Below, one piece after another: positions 1-9,341 of a stretch of 64,000 nucleotides of DNA. Made by a program: the position numbers and the translations under genes. The stretch lies in NCBI GenBank assembly GCA_019347675.1, contig JAHWKW010000005.1:1-64000 (forward strand). The letters run 5' to 3'. Source of the DNA: Actinomycetota bacterium. GTDB taxonomy: Bacteria > Actinomycetota > Nitriliruptoria > Nitriliruptorales > JAHWKO01. Within the stretch, counting starts at the first letter, position 1, and each line of letters begins with the position of its first letter. A model generated the notes under the pieces. It made no database searches, was not told where the DNA came from, and saw nothing but the letters and a program-made list of their open reading frames with translations.

Positions 1-594
1 TAGATGCGGACCCACCCGATGGCCTCGCGCAGCCAATTCACCGACGTCAGCTCCCCGTTCGTCGTATCTACAACCGTGCCAGACCGTCGTCCCCGGCGCC
101 ACGGAAAAGGTGCGTCGTTGATCGCGGCCCGCGGCGGGCTTCCTCCGCCGGCGGGCGGTGTCAGCGCGGAGCGCCGCGGCCGCGAGGAGAGGCACTCCTC
201 GAGCAGGCCGGGGCTGAACTAGCCGACTCGCAATGCGGCTCACTCACGCTCACCCAGTGCTGGGCCGCCGATCGTGACCGTTCGGCGAGCCGCCAACCGC
301 CTACTCAGCCAGCCAAAACAGCTGGGTTGCAGCCGGCGCAGGGGCTGCCTGAACGCCACGGCACAGCACTCGACCGCGGCTCCGGCCAACCGCGGCCCTC
401 CCGCCATACACCGGTGGGCCGTTGTGCGGCGTCGGTCCGCTCACGCTGGGTTCAAGTTGTGCGACACCACGGCTTCCGCTCCAGCGGTGTGGTACGCGAA
501 TTCGCTAGGGCCCCAAGCGAACCCTTTCGTTACGCTCAACGAAACGACGAAGGCCCCCGGTGGACGATGCTGCACCAATTCGGGGACCTCAGGC
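1..594. other. No supported gene
   Basis: No open frame here has protein-like composition or recognisable motifs. The frames that exist are Arg/Pro/Ala-rich, as expected for GC-rich non-coding DNA. The left edge may hold the eroded end of a gene outside the window. Confidence 0.5.
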
Positions 595-1158
595 TCAGTC
601 GGTTGCGGCACCGGAAGGCGGCACCACTTCGACCACCACCTGCCCGCTGGTGCTCCCGGCCTCAAGCCGTAGTTCCCAACACCCAGGCTCTGGGATGTCG
701 ACAACCGAGGGAAATTGCTGCGCAGAGGCGATACGGTCGACGGCGCTAGGAAAACCGAACTCGACGCTCCTTCGTCCTCGGCTCAGGTTGATCGCCGTCA
801 CCTCAAGCGTGTCCATGTTCTGGTCGCCATCGACGAGCCACAACACTTTCACTTTGTTGCCGGATAGAGTTCGCCCCCCCGGTGGCATCTTCAGGGCACC
901 GCTGTATCCGAGAGCCTCGTCGGCTGAATAGTAGAAGAGATGGCCAGTGATCCTGCCACCTGAACGCTCTGACCGGATCCATGGGATGCGCGGGCTGACG
1001 TCTCCACCCACGTAGTGGACCCGGCTCGAACGGCAGCGTTCATCTTCGAAGCCGAGCTGGCTGGCCGTGCCATCGTGACCACTGTGGTTCGCCCGAGAGC
1101 TCCGCTCGGCGGTGGAACAAGAGCCAACGACAACCACCATGGCAAGCAAGACACTCAT
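595..1158 (-). CDS. Putative lipoprotein, unknown function
   Basis: A 187-residue protein starting at the ATG at 1158, with a purine-rich GGCGAGGCG about 8 to 10 bases upstream. It opens with a short hydrophobic stretch ending in a lipobox-like VVGSC (Cys near residue 14), so it is probably a lipoprotein anchored on the outer face of the membrane. The C-terminal third contains PEPGCWELRLEAG followed by a beta-rich tail. That GCW pattern is common in small uncharacterised extracytoplasmic proteins of actinobacteria. The frame stays open upstream to 1653, but that part is antisense to the HesB-like gene and is not protein-like. No enzymatic function can be assigned. Confidence 0.6.
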   Translation of the reverse strand: MSVLLAMVVVVGSCSTAERSSRANHSGHDGTASQLGFEDERCRSSRVHYVGGDVSPRIPWIRSERSGGRITGHLFYYSADEALGYSGALKMPPGGRTLSGNKVKVLWLVDGDQNMDTLEVTAINLSRGRRSVEFGFPSAVDRIASAQQFPSVVDIPEPGCWELRLEAGSTSGQVVVEVVPPSGAATD

Positions 1159-1356
1159 TGACGCAACGCCTCGCCAGGTCAGTGCCCGCGACGGGCTAGA
1201 GGCGCGACAGCAGTGATCATCGTCTCCCTGACTCTCCGAGAGGATATCCACGCGGGAAATGAGGGTGAGACGGGTGCTACTGACCGAGCTTCCACCACTC
1301 GCGCTGTCGTCCGTTCGTCGCGTTGTCCCCGTCGCCTGTAGGGTTGTTGGTACGCG

Positions 1357-1662
1357 ATGTGCGAGGTCACTGTGCTCCAACTCTCCCAGTCCGCCGCCGA
1401 CGTGTTGCACCAAGCCCGAGACGAGCAGGACATCCCCGACGGCTACGGCGTCCGGGTGTCCGCCCAGGCCGGACCGGGCGGCCAGACCAGCCTCGCCGTG
1501 GGGTTCGCCGAGGCTCCCGCCGAAGGCGATGAGGTCACCGAGGAGGCCGGCATGGAACTCTACGTCTCCCAGGAGGTCGCCGGACCGCTCGCCGAGAGCA
1601 TGATCGACGTGGAGAACACCGGCCAAGGTGCACAGCTCGTGGTGAAGCCCCAACAGGAGTGA
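1357..1662 (+). CDS. IscA/HesB-like protein without cluster cysteines
   Basis: A 101-residue protein (96 if the GTG at 1372 is used) of the HesB/IscA/A-type carrier fold: an N-terminal helix (SAADVLHQARDE), then the GYGVRVSAQAG and LAVGFAEAP strands. A-type carriers pass Fe-S clusters to apoproteins through three conserved cysteines. None is present: the only Cys is residue 2, which disappears with the GTG start. The protein is therefore unlikely to carry a cluster and may be a structural or regulatory relative. It is divergent from the lipoprotein gene. The family call rests on overall pattern and length. Confidence 0.65.
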   Translation: MCEVTVLQLSQSAADVLHQARDEQDIPDGYGVRVSAQAGPGGQTSLAVGFAEAPAEGDEVTEEAGMELYVSQEVAGPLAESMIDVENTGQGAQLVVKPQQE

Positions 1663-1887
1663 TTGGGCGCACGTCGGTGCCTAGCTCGTGGCGACGTCCT
1701 TGCCCAACGGCAACCGAACGTGCCGCAGATGGTGTGACGGCCGGCCCAAGGGGCCCGGTCGGAGAGCATCACGACACGGCCTCCGGCCCCGGCGACCACG
1801 GCCGCGACGTGTGCGGGTCCCAGGAACCCATCCGCGCCAGGCGGCCGGGGCACGTGCCGCGGCGAGGGGCGACGCGGTGGCCTGCCG

Positions 1888-2061
1888 TCAGGGCCGGCGT
1901 CCAGCTCGACCTCGCGGCCATCCGCGGAAGCGCTCGATCCCGATGTCGAACACGAAGTGGAGCGCCAGCAGCAGCAGGCCCAGCTCCAGGAAGTCGATGG
2001 CGCCGAGGCGCACGTCGAACAGCGCGAACAGGAAGCAGACGGCAGCGGCGAGCGCCAGCAT
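1888..2061 (-). CDS. Small membrane protein (57 aa)
   Basis: Starts at the ATG at 2061, which follows a strong AGAGGAGG ribosome-binding site 6 bases upstream. It encodes two hydrophobic segments (MLALAAAVCFLFALFDVRL and FLELGLLLLALHFVFDIGI) and a short Arg-rich tail. This is the layout of the small two-pass proteins frequent in actinobacteria. Function unknown. The long frame extending upstream to 2268 has no protein-like character and was left out. Confidence 0.65.
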   Translation of the reverse strand: MLALAAAVCFLFALFDVRLGAIDFLELGLLLLALHFVFDIGIERFRGWPRGRAGRRP

Positions 2062-2269
2062 GGTGCTCCTCCTCTGAGGTCGCCACCGCGGCCGCACGCC
2101 GACACTACGCAGCCTGCGCGCCCGCGGCCACGGCCGTCCGGGAACGCACCCCACGGGCGTCCGCGCCGCGGGCGGTCGCTCCGCCGGCAGGCCCGGGATG
2201 CCGCCGGAGGATGCGGGCGGGACGCCGTGGGGCCACGGGTACGCTCGGCGCCGTGCGACCTGGAGCAAG

Positions 2270-2770
2270 GTGAGCGAGGTCTCGATCGGTTACCGCACGA
2301 TCGACTCGCATCCCGAAGCCGACCAGATGATCGAGAGCATGCGTCAGACGGGGGCCTGGCCCGCGGTGCAGGAGCTGCGCGGGTGGACCCGGCCGTGGCT
2401 CGAGGTTTCCGCCGGAGGTGCGGTCCTCGACGTGGGCTGCGGACTCGGCGAGGTGCTGATCGACCTCGCCGGCACGGGGATCGGGGCGCGTCCGGTTGGT
2501 CGGTGTGGACGAAAGCGAGACGGACGTCTGCGAGGTCTGGCGCTCCGCGCCGGCTGCGAGGACGTGCGTGTCCGCGGAGCCACCGCGGCCATCCGGATGG
2601 TCGCCCGACCTGAGTGAGGCGCCGCCCGGCTGGATGCCGCCACGGATCGTCGGACAGACCCTCCTGAGGACTTCGGTCTCTCCCAGGGCGACGCGCAGGA
2701 GCAGGTCGATGCGCTGGTCGAGGCGGCCCGTCGGGGGCGTTTCGAGCTGGCCGTGTCGCTCATGCGGTGA
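2270..2770 (+). pseudogene. Frameshifted class I SAM methyltransferase
   Basis: The N-terminus is intact from a GTG at 2270 and carries motif I (AVLDVGCGLGEVLIDLA). After that the reading frame breaks. VGVDESE (motif II) lies in the frame starting near 2496, RAGCEDVRVR lies back in the first frame, and a methyltransferase-like C-terminus (EQVDALVEAARRGRFELAVS) ends at a TGA at 2768-2770 in another frame. At least two frameshifts and probably a deletion are needed to explain this. It once encoded a UbiE/ubiquinone-type small-molecule methyltransferase and is now non-functional. Confidence 0.7.
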
Positions 2771-3118
2771 CCACCAGACGACCGACGCCGGCCAAGGCGT
2801 CCTCCCGCGGGCCGCACGCCCGCGTGCACAGCCAGCGCACACCGCCGACCGGTGGCTGACGGCAGCGTCGTCGGGGATCCTCGGCTTCGACCTTCCTGCT
2901 AACACGACCGAGGGACCCGAGGCGGCGGTCAAAGGACGTCTCGGAGAGCTCTCCGCCGACGTGGAAACCCGGCTGTGCGCACTGTTGAGATGGGCAGCAA
3001 GCTCAACTGTTGCGCCACACCCGGACCCGCGGTGGCCAAGCCGGGGGAGGGGCCGTAGCCGCGTTTGTTTGCGGAGCCGCCCACGATCGCTGTCCCCGTG
3101 CGAGCAGCGTGGGCCTGC
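2771..3118. other. No supported gene
   Basis: Between the dead methyltransferase and the convergent VOC gene. A plus-strand stretch (GRLGELSADVETRLCALLRW, about 2937-2996) faintly resembles a MazF/PemK C-terminus but is too short and lacks the rest of the fold. Confidence 0.4.
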
Positions 3119-3574
3119 TCAGCTTCGGTCCCTCAGCTGAGCTGCTCGGCCCAGTGCGACGATGATGCCCTCGGGGCCGCGGACGTAACAGAGTCGATAG
3201 CTGTCCTCGTACTGCGCCACCTCGCCAACGAGTTCGGCACCGTGGGTGTGCAGGCGGGCAAGGACGTCCTCGATGTCTTCGACGGCGAACATGATGCGAC
3301 GTATGCCGAGCGTGTTCGCCGGCGGATTTTCCGGCTCAGCGCTGATCGCCGTCGGTGTGTGGAACTTCGTCAGCTCAATCCAGCCGTGGCCGTCCGGGGT
3401 CCGCATCATTGCGATGTCGACTCGGACGTCGTCGAGCCCGACGACACGGTCGACCCAACGTCCCTCGACTGGCGCCTCACCCTCTAGCTCCATACCAAGT
3501 TCGACGAAGAACGCAGTAGCAGCCTCAAGGTCGTCGACAACGACGCCGACGTGGTCCATCCGCTGAATCGTCAT
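3119..3574 (-). CDS. VOC (glyoxalase-fold) family protein
   Basis: A 151-residue vicinal-oxygen-chelate protein with two beta-alpha-beta-beta-beta repeats. Repeat one starts MDHVGVVVDDLEAATAFF, and repeat two starts GIRRIMFAVEDIEDVLARL. Candidate metal ligands are His8 of the first repeat, the Glu in WIELTKF, and the C-terminal RGPEGIIVALGRA region. Members include glyoxalase I, methylmalonyl-CoA epimerase, dioxygenases and resistance proteins; the substrate here cannot be told. The ATG at 3574 gives the expected family start. The gene is intact in a neighbourhood rich in relics. Confidence 0.85.
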   Translation of the reverse strand: MTIQRMDHVGVVVDDLEAATAFFVELGMELEGEAPVEGRWVDRVVGLDDVRVDIAMMRTPDGHGWIELTKFHTPTAISAEPENPPANTLGIRRIMFAVEDIEDVLARLHTHGAELVGEVAQYEDSYRLCYVRGPEGIIVALGRAAQLRDRS

Positions 3575-3790
3575 CTCCCCGACTGTAGGGGTCGGACGGC
3601 TCGGCTATGTCGGTGAGGGATGGCGTCCACACGGACTCGATGTCGCTCGCCCTGCTCCTGCGGCGCCCTGAATAGGTTCGTGGACAGCCTCAGTAAAGTA
3701 ATCCGAGGGTGGTGACGTGATCGGTCTGACCGATGGATTAGGCAACCGTCCGCCGTCGGAGAGTGTGGCGTGGGAAGCAAGGAGGAAGCC

Positions 3791-4225
3791 ATGCGCAGCG
3801 CCGCCCTGGAAGCCCTCGACGTGCTCGTCGGCGAATGGTCGCTCACGCTGACGGACGCGTGGTTTCTCGAATCCAGAGATATCCGCCAGAACGGCCACGC
3901 GGTTGTTCGCTGGATCGGTGACGCCTTCATCGAGCTCGAGGCCGAGATGGAAGGCGAGCCCGTATGGCACTTCATGTTCGGCCGCAGCGACGCCAACGAG
4001 CGACTCATCGCGCTGTACCACGATCCGCGGCCCACATCGCGCGTCTTTCACATGACCTTCGGCAACGGCGAGTGGACTCTTCTCCGCGAAGATCCCGACT
4101 TCCACCAGCGTTTCGTCGCCACCGTCGCGAACGATCGGATCCACGGGCGCTGGGACGCCTCCGAGGATGCCGGCGCTACCTGGCGCAAGGACTTCGACCT
4201 GATCTTCGAGCGACCCGATCGCTGA
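3791..4225 (+). CDS. DUF1579-like beta-barrel protein
   Basis: Starts at the ATG at 3791, preceded by AAGGAGG with 6-base spacing; an in-frame GTG at 3770 is less likely. The 144 residues show the pattern of small calycin-like proteins: an N-terminal LDVLVGEWSLTLT, then GDAFIELEAEMEG, WHFMFGRSDANERLIALYHD, and a final WRKDFDLIFERP. Such proteins are uncharacterised single-domain barrels often found near VOC or RibD_C genes in actinobacteria. No catalytic residues are recognisable. Function unknown. Confidence 0.7.
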   Translation: MRSAALEALDVLVGEWSLTLTDAWFLESRDIRQNGHAVVRWIGDAFIELEAEMEGEPVWHFMFGRSDANERLIALYHDPRPTSRVFHMTFGNGEWTLLREDPDFHQRFVATVANDRIHGRWDASEDAGATWRKDFDLIFERPDR

Positions 4226-4481
4226 CGTCCACTCACGAAGGGTTGCAGACGGGGGAACTCCTCGACCACAGCTATGTGCGGATGATCTCGGCGACGGGCA
4301 CGACCAGAACCACGGCTTCCGCGACGTGGGTGGCCGGTGATACGTGCCCTGGTGTAGCGGGGCGTCGGGCGTCGGCTTCCGGGCGTAGGCGACCGGCGGC
4401 ATGAGACCGTTGCCTCTAGCGTCCGCCAGGGCTTCCGACAAGGTGATCCGATCGCGCCGGCCGGCGTGATCCGAGGGAAGT

Positions 4482-5954
4482 GTGGCGATGATCGACCATG
4501 CAGTGGTGATCGCGGGTGGAAGTCCGACCGGGCTGATGTTGGCGGGCGAGCTGGCGTTGGCGGAGATCGACGTCGTCATCGTCGAACGACGCGCCAGTCA
4601 GGATCTCGACGGATCGCGCGCCGGGGGTCTGCACTCCCGCACCATCGAGGTGCTCGATCAGCGTGGCATCGCGGAGCGGTTCCTCTCCGCGGGACAGGCG
4701 ATGCAGGTCCAGGCGTTCGCCGGGATCCCGCTGGACATCAGCGACTTCCCCACCCGCCACAACTACGGGCTTGCGCTGTGGCAGAGCCACTTCGAGCGCA
4801 TCCTGGCTGACTGGGTCGATGAGGTCGGAGTGCCGATCCTTCGTGGCCGGGAGGTCGTGGGCTTCGCTCAAGACGACACCGGCGTCGATGTCGAGCTGTC
4901 CGGCGACACGTCGCTCCGAGCGCAGTACCTCGTCGGGTGCGACGGAGGACGCAGCCTGATCCGTAAGGCAGCCGGCATCGACTTCCCCGGGTTGGATCCC
5001 TCGACCAGCTGGCTGATCGCCGAGGTCGAGATGGAGGAGGCGCCGGAGGTCGGCATGCGCCGCGAGGGTGGCGGCATCGGTCCCGTCAACCGGTTGGAGG
5101 GCGGAGGGCCGTACCGGGTCGTGCTGAAGGAGCAGCCCGACGAGAACGCCAGCGAGCCCACCCTGCAGGATCTTCGCGAGGCACTCATCGGCGCCTACGG
5201 GACGGACTACGGGGTGCACAGCCCGACCTGGATCTCCAGGTTCACTGATATGACGCGGCAGGCGGTGTCCTACCGCCACGGCCGTGTCCTGTTGGCTGGG
5301 GACGCCGCACACGTGCATCCCCCGCACGGCGGCCAGGGCCTCAACACCGGCGTGCAGGATGCCGTGAACCTGGGATGGAAGCTGGCGCAGGTGGTCAACG
5401 AGACATCACCCGAGAGCCTTCTGGACACCTACCACGCCGAACGGCATCCGGTCGGTGCCCGGGTGTTGCACAACACCATGGCGCAGGTCGCGCTCAGCAG
5501 CCCCGGCGACCGTCACGCAGCCCTGCGCGACATCATGACGGAACTGCTGAGCATGGACGGGCCGCGCAGGCGCATCGCCGCGATGCTCTCCGGTCTCGAC
5601 ATCCACTACGACCTCGGAGACGGACACCCGCTGCTCGGGCGGCGCATGCCCGACCTCGACCTGCACACCGCCGACGGTCCCAAGCGCGTGTACACCCTGC
5701 TGCACGACGCCCGGCCCGTGCTCCTCAACCTCGGTGAACCCGGCGACCGCGATATCACGCCATGGGCAGATCGAGTCCAGATGATCGACGCCGAACATGT
5801 CGGCACGTGGGAGCTCCCGGTGGTCGGCGAGGTCACAGCACCCGCAGCCGTGTTGATTCGCGCCGACGGCTACGTGGCCTGGGTGGGAGACCTCACCGAC
5901 CCCGGGCTTCCCGACGCGCTGTCCACCTGGTTCGGAGCGCCAACGGCGGCGTAG
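4482..5954 (+). CDS. FAD-dependent aromatic monooxygenase (PheA/TfdB type)
   Basis: A 490-residue group A flavoprotein hydroxylase. It shows the N-terminal dinucleotide-binding motif in variant form (VVIAGGSPTGLMLAGELA, first residues), the DG motif (LVGCDGGRSLIRKAAG, about residues 150-165) and the GD motif (VLLAGDAAHVHPPHGGQGLN, about 270-290) that binds the ribityl phosphate. The C-terminal 120 residues form the thioredoxin-like lid seen in phenol and polyketide hydroxylases. Such enzymes use NAD(P)H and O2 to hydroxylate aromatic rings. It may start at the GTG at 4482 or the ATG at 4488, both downstream of GAGGGAAG. It stands alone, so the substrate is not inferable. Confidence 0.9.
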   Translation: MAMIDHAVVIAGGSPTGLMLAGELALAEIDVVIVERRASQDLDGSRAGGLHSRTIEVLDQRGIAERFLSAGQAMQVQAFAGIPLDISDFPTRHNYGLALWQSHFERILADWVDEVGVPILRGREVVGFAQDDTGVDVELSGDTSLRAQYLVGCDGGRSLIRKAAGIDFPGLDPSTSWLIAEVEMEEAPEVGMRREGGGIGPVNRLEGGGPYRVVLKEQPDENASEPTLQDLREALIGAYGTDYGVHSPTWISRFTDMTRQAVSYRHGRVLLAGDAAHVHPPHGGQGLNTGVQDAVNLGWKLAQVVNETSPESLLDTYHAERHPVGARVLHNTMAQVALSSPGDRHAALRDIMTELLSMDGPRRRIAAMLSGLDIHYDLGDGHPLLGRRMPDLDLHTADGPKRVYTLLHDARPVLLNLGEPGDRDITPWADRVQMIDAEHVGTWELPVVGEVTAPAAVLIRADGYVAWVGDLTDPGLPDALSTWFGAPTAA

Positions 5955-6381
5955 CGCGAAGGGGACCTTGACCGGACCCCGTGGACCCATCCGTCTCGCG
6001 TGGGAGTCGGTCATTGGTGGGTGCAGGCATCAGGTTATACCGCTGGTTCCTGGTAACCCGAGGGCGTTGTCTCCTTGAGCCCCACCTCGATGAGGGGACG
6101 GGCCACTGTGCACGATTTGTGGGTGTTCGCCGGCTGGTTTGGTTTGCCGAACGAGTCGCAGACGGCGCTGGAGACCTTCCGCAGCAGCGGCCCTGACACG
6201 GAACAGCGCCCGGCGATGCTCACGGTGTCCGTTCAGAGTACGACATCGCCGACGTTCGGCCCGTGGCCGGGAAGGTGCCGAATGAATCGGCCGGACGGAC
6301 TCTGCTGCGACCGATGAGATCGGCGCCGCGATCCCGTCGAATCGAACGACGACAAAACCCAGCGAGACGGGAACTGCGACC
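5955..6381. other. No supported gene
   Basis: The space between the monooxygenase and the RibD_C gene. A minus-strand snippet near 6035-6065 (TTPSGYQEPAV) weakly recalls the C-terminal end of IS3 OrfB proteins, so this may be a transposon scar. No complete element is visible. Confidence 0.35.
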
Positions 6382-6998
6382 ATGAAACTGACGACCATCA
6401 CGATCGTCTCCGTCGACGGAGTGATGCAGGGACTCGGCGGGCCGGACGAGGACCGCAGCGGCGGATTCGAGCGCGGCGGATGGGTCACGCCGCTGTTCGA
6501 CAACGAGGCCATGGCGTTTCTCAACCAGGCCTACCAGCGCGCCGACGCGTTCCTGTTCGGCCGGCGGACCTACGAGATCTTCGCCGGCTCCTGGGGCGCG
6601 GTGAAAGATCCGGGCATAAACCCCATCGCAGGTGCCTTGAACACGCAGCCGAAGTACGTCGCATCGACCACGCTCACCGAACCGCGCTGGGCGAACACGA
6701 CTGTCCTCTCCGGTGACGTCGCGGCGGCCATCGGCGAGCTGAAAGCCAAGCCGGCGGGTGAGCTGCAGGTGCACGGCAGCGGCAGCCTGATCCGCTGGCT
6801 GTTCGACATCCAGCTTGTCGACGAGATCACCCTGCTCACCGTCCCGGTGGTCGTCGGCCAGGGCACGCGGCTATTCCCCGACACCGGCCCGGACACAGCC
6901 CTGACCTGGTCGACTCGCGAGCCACCCCGAAGGGGGTAACGATCTAGGTGTACCGGCCCAGCGGGCGCCCGCATATGCAACCGCCACCACCGACGTGA
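6382..6998 (+). pseudogene. RibD_C / dihydrofolate-reductase-family protein, broken 3' end
   Basis: The first 170 codons are intact and typical of the RibD C-terminal/DHFR-like family: MKLTTITIVSVDGVMQG, FLFGRRTYEIFAGSW, LQVHGSGSLIRWLF and LLTVPVVVGQGTRLF. Near 6905 the frame shifts. The expected continuation (DLVDSRATPKGVTI) is read in the next frame and is then cut by a TAG before VYRPSGRPH. The current reading frame ends at 6939 with a short foreign tail. Because the core domain is complete, partial function is possible. The break lies just outside the left end of an IS3 element. Confidence 0.75.
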
Positions 6999-7035
6999 AG
7001 CACGTGACATAGGTGCCGCAGTCAGTGAGAGTCGA

Positions 7036-7857
7036 TCATGGATGGGTGCGGCCTGCAGCGTAGACAGCTGGCGCCTGGTAGCCGAGCGCGGAGTGTCGCC
7101 GGGGTGGTTGTAGTCCCCTTCCATTCGCTGATCACCACCCGCGACTGAACCAGTGACGGAGTACATGTTGATGTTGAGGCATTCGTCGCGCACCCGGCTG
7201 TTAGCCGTTGCGCCAGGGCTGGCCGGGTGGGATGAAGTGCAGGCCGACGCGTTCGCCGGCCCAGTCGGCCACCGCGGCGCAGGCGAACTCGGGCCGTTGT
7301 CGCAGCGCAGCACGGCCGGATAGCCCCGGTCCACGGCGAGGCGGTCGAGTTCGTCGATCAGGTGTCGTCCGGTGATGTTGCGCTCGACCAGGCCGCCGAG
7401 GCATCCACGGGTGTGTTCATCCACAATAGACACGATCTTGATCGGTCGGCCGTCGGTGGTGGCGTCGAACTGGAAGTCCACCGCCCACACCACGTTCCGT
7501 GCATCTGCGGTCGGCGGGTTCGGTGTCCTTGAGGCGCCAGGCGCTTGCGTCGGCGCCGTTGTGGCACGCGCAGGCCCTCGTCGCGCCACAGCCGCTGGAT
7601 CTTCTTGTGGTTGATCTTCCAACCCTCGGTGCGGGCGTCGTGATAGGCAGGACGAAACCCACGCCGGGGATGATCCTTGGCCCACGCCCGCAGCCAGGCC
7701 CGTAGTCCGGCGTCCGGGTCAGCCGGCGTGGTCGTGGCTGGACGCCGCCGCTGGGTGGATCGGTTCTGCCCGGTCACGCGGCAGGCGAACCGCTCCCTCA
7801 CCTTCATCGTCCTCATCAGGTGGTGCACGGCCGCCCGCCACCGTTCCGGGCTCAGAA
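7036..7857 (-). pseudogene. IS3-family transposase OrfB, several frameshifts
   Basis: The integrase is spread over different frames. The N-terminal region (LLSPERWRAAVHHLMRTMKV, then YHDARTEGWKINHKKIQRLW) lies in one frame. The DDE core (VVWAVDFQFDATTDGRPIKI, RCDNGP) lies in a second. VGLHFIPPGQPWRNG follows in another, and the end ALGYQAPAVYAAGRTHP, stopping at 7036, in yet another. At least three indels are required, so no active transposase can be made. Confidence 0.8.
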
Positions 7858-8133
7858 GTTTCCCCGGGAAATCTCCCTGAGTGCGGCCTTCTCCAGCTCC
7901 GCGTCGGCCAGCAGCCGCTTGAGCGTGGCGTTCTCCCGCTCCAGGTCCTTGAGCCGCTTGGCGTCGTCGGCGTTCATCCCGCCGAACTGGGTGCGCCACC
8001 GGTAGTACGTCTGCGCGGAGACCTGCAGCTCACGGCAGACGTCAGCGACGCCCTTGCCCTCGTTCAGCATCCGATCAGCGGTCGCCAGCTTGCGCACGAC
8101 CTGCTCCGGCGTGTGCTCCTTCCTCGTAGCCAT
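7852..8133 (-). CDS. IS3-family transposase OrfA (helix-turn-helix)
   Basis: A 93-residue protein from the ATG at 8133. It has the HTH_Tnp_1 domain (EQVVRKLATADRMLNEGKG, VSAQTYYRWRTQFGG) followed by a leucine-zipper coiled coil (DAKRLKDLERENATLKRLLAD). OrfA binds the terminal repeats and is normally joined to OrfB by programmed frameshifting. It is intact although its partner is not. The frame upstream of 8133 lies outside the element and was not used. Confidence 0.85.
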   Translation of the reverse strand: MATRKEHTPEQVVRKLATADRMLNEGKGVADVCRELQVSAQTYYRWRTQFGGMNADDAKRLKDLERENATLKRLLADAELEKAALREISRGNF

Positions 8134-8240
8134 GTTGATGTCGAGCCTTCCTGTCCGCAACGTGGGCCGCAAGACTCTCAAACGACCTGGACTGAGGAGG
8201 TCAGCCGGCGCCAGGCGGTGACCGGGCCGGCCGTCCCCGA

Positions 8241-9047
8241 TCATCCCTGCGTAGCACATACCAGTGCGATCATCGCCTCGCGCGCCCGTGAGCCATCGGT
8301 GAGCGGCTCGCCGAAACCGATGCGCCCGAAGGCCACCGCCGGCTCGTCATCGGCAGCCGCCAGATCCAGCCGCAGCTCGAACCCGTAACGGTCACAGGAC
8401 AACATCGTGACGTCGGTGACCTCCCCGTCGACATCGAGATAGTGGCCCACCATGGCACGCATGTGGCCTCGGTGATCGTCGTTCATGTGCGCGACGATGC
8501 CGTCCTCCGCGGGCGCGATCGGATCCGGCTCCGCGGTCCGGTAGGCCTGCGCGTCAACCCAGCTCATCTCCCCGAAGCCGCGTACGTACCGAACGGCGAC
8601 GACCTCCAGGCGGTGCACGCCGAAGTCGGGGAACTCCGCCCAGTACGCTCCCGGATGGGCCGTGAGGTAGGTCGCCGTGGCCGCGTCCTGGTTGTCCTCC
8701 CCGACCGCAACCATCTCCCCGAGCAGGGTGGCCCGAGCCCCGGCCAGCCGGCTGGTGCCACTCGGCTCCGGTGCGGCCACCATCAGCGAGCAGCGGCGGT
8801 CCTCAGCCAGGTTGCGGGCGTGCTCGGCCATGGTGCTCATCAGCACCAGCGGGGTCCCCTCCTCGTCCAGCGCGTAGGTCGCCACGGACCCGAACGGGTA
8901 GCCGGCGGGCTCCACCGCCACCGTGCTCAGCGTCCCGCTGTCGCAGGTTGCGACCAGCGTCCGCGTGCGCTCCGCGTGGGTCGGGGCCCGGGCGCCGGGC
9001 TGGGTGTACGTCGGCGGTCCGCCGTGGGAATGCGGATCCTCGCTCAT
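8241..9047 (-). CDS. HugZ-like PPOX-fold protein with DUF2470 domain
   Basis: A 268-residue protein starting at the ATG at 9047 behind GAGGAG. The first 150 residues form a split-barrel flavin/heme-binding domain (TLVATCDSGTLSTVAVEPAGYPFGSVATY, residues about 29-57). The C-terminal 80 residues are a DUF2470 domain (IVAHMNDDHRGHMRAMVGHY). This two-domain layout is that of HugZ/HutZ heme-utilisation proteins and plant GluTR-binding-like proteins. In actinobacteria the role is usually unproven and may involve heme or F420. It is intact and next to an IS3 element, whose right end lies about 60 bp beyond its stop. Confidence 0.85.
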   Translation of the reverse strand: MSEDPHSHGGPPTYTQPGARAPTHAERTRTLVATCDSGTLSTVAVEPAGYPFGSVATYALDEEGTPLVLMSTMAEHARNLAEDRRCSLMVAAPEPSGTSRLAGARATLLGEMVAVGEDNQDAATATYLTAHPGAYWAEFPDFGVHRLEVVAVRYVRGFGEMSWVDAQAYRTAEPDPIAPAEDGIVAHMNDDHRGHMRAMVGHYLDVDGEVTDVTMLSCDRYGFELRLDLAAADDEPAVAFGRIGFGEPLTDGSRAREAMIALVCATQG

Positions 9048-9341
9048 GGCTCCTCGCCGGTCGTCGTCCTCGGGGCGGGAACCCTACGCCCCGCCGGCTA
9101 GGCGGCCCGTACTCGGTGCGGGACCGACCCGCAAGCCGCGGTCGTCCGGCGCGGCGGACAGCACGCGTCATCGGACCGGATTACGTCGTGTAGGCCGCCC
9201 ACAACGGCAGGTGAACGAGCGACGCAGCTTCCCGGCGACCCGGCCATCGCTTGCGTCGACTCCCGCATCAGGTGAGGGGTGTCAAGACCCGAACGGTGAC
9301 GGCCGCTGCCGACGCGGCCGCTCGACCGGAAGGCTGCAGTG

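Larger units (their letters stand above)
7026..8180 (-). mobile_element. IS3-family insertion sequence, degraded
   Basis: About 1155 bp with orfA and a broken orfB on the minus strand. Both ends begin 5'-TGAGAGTC (7026-7033, and the reverse complement at 8173-8180), which fits the TG...CA ends of IS3 elements. The left copy sits 2 bases outside the orfB stop and the right copy about 40 bases upstream of orfA. No obvious target duplication is visible, so the flanks have probably drifted. Transposition would need intact orfB, so the element is dead. Confidence 0.7.

Noticed and set aside
1159-1653. N-terminal extension of the lipoprotein frame
   Set aside because: It is antisense to the HesB-like gene and would place the lipobox in the middle of a protein. 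The ATG at 1158 begins at a proper signal peptide.
2937-2996. Possible MazF/PemK C-terminus
   Set aside because: Only about 20 residues resemble the family, and no start or core is present.
6035-6223. Possible IS3 OrfB end near TTPSGYQEPAV
   Set aside because: The similarity covers about ten residues and no terminal repeat is seen.
6905-6998. In-frame TAG in the RibD_C gene as a possible recoded codon
   Set aside because: It is TAG, not TGA, and a frameshift just before it already breaks the gene. No hairpin with a conserved loop was noticed. Decay is the simpler explanation.
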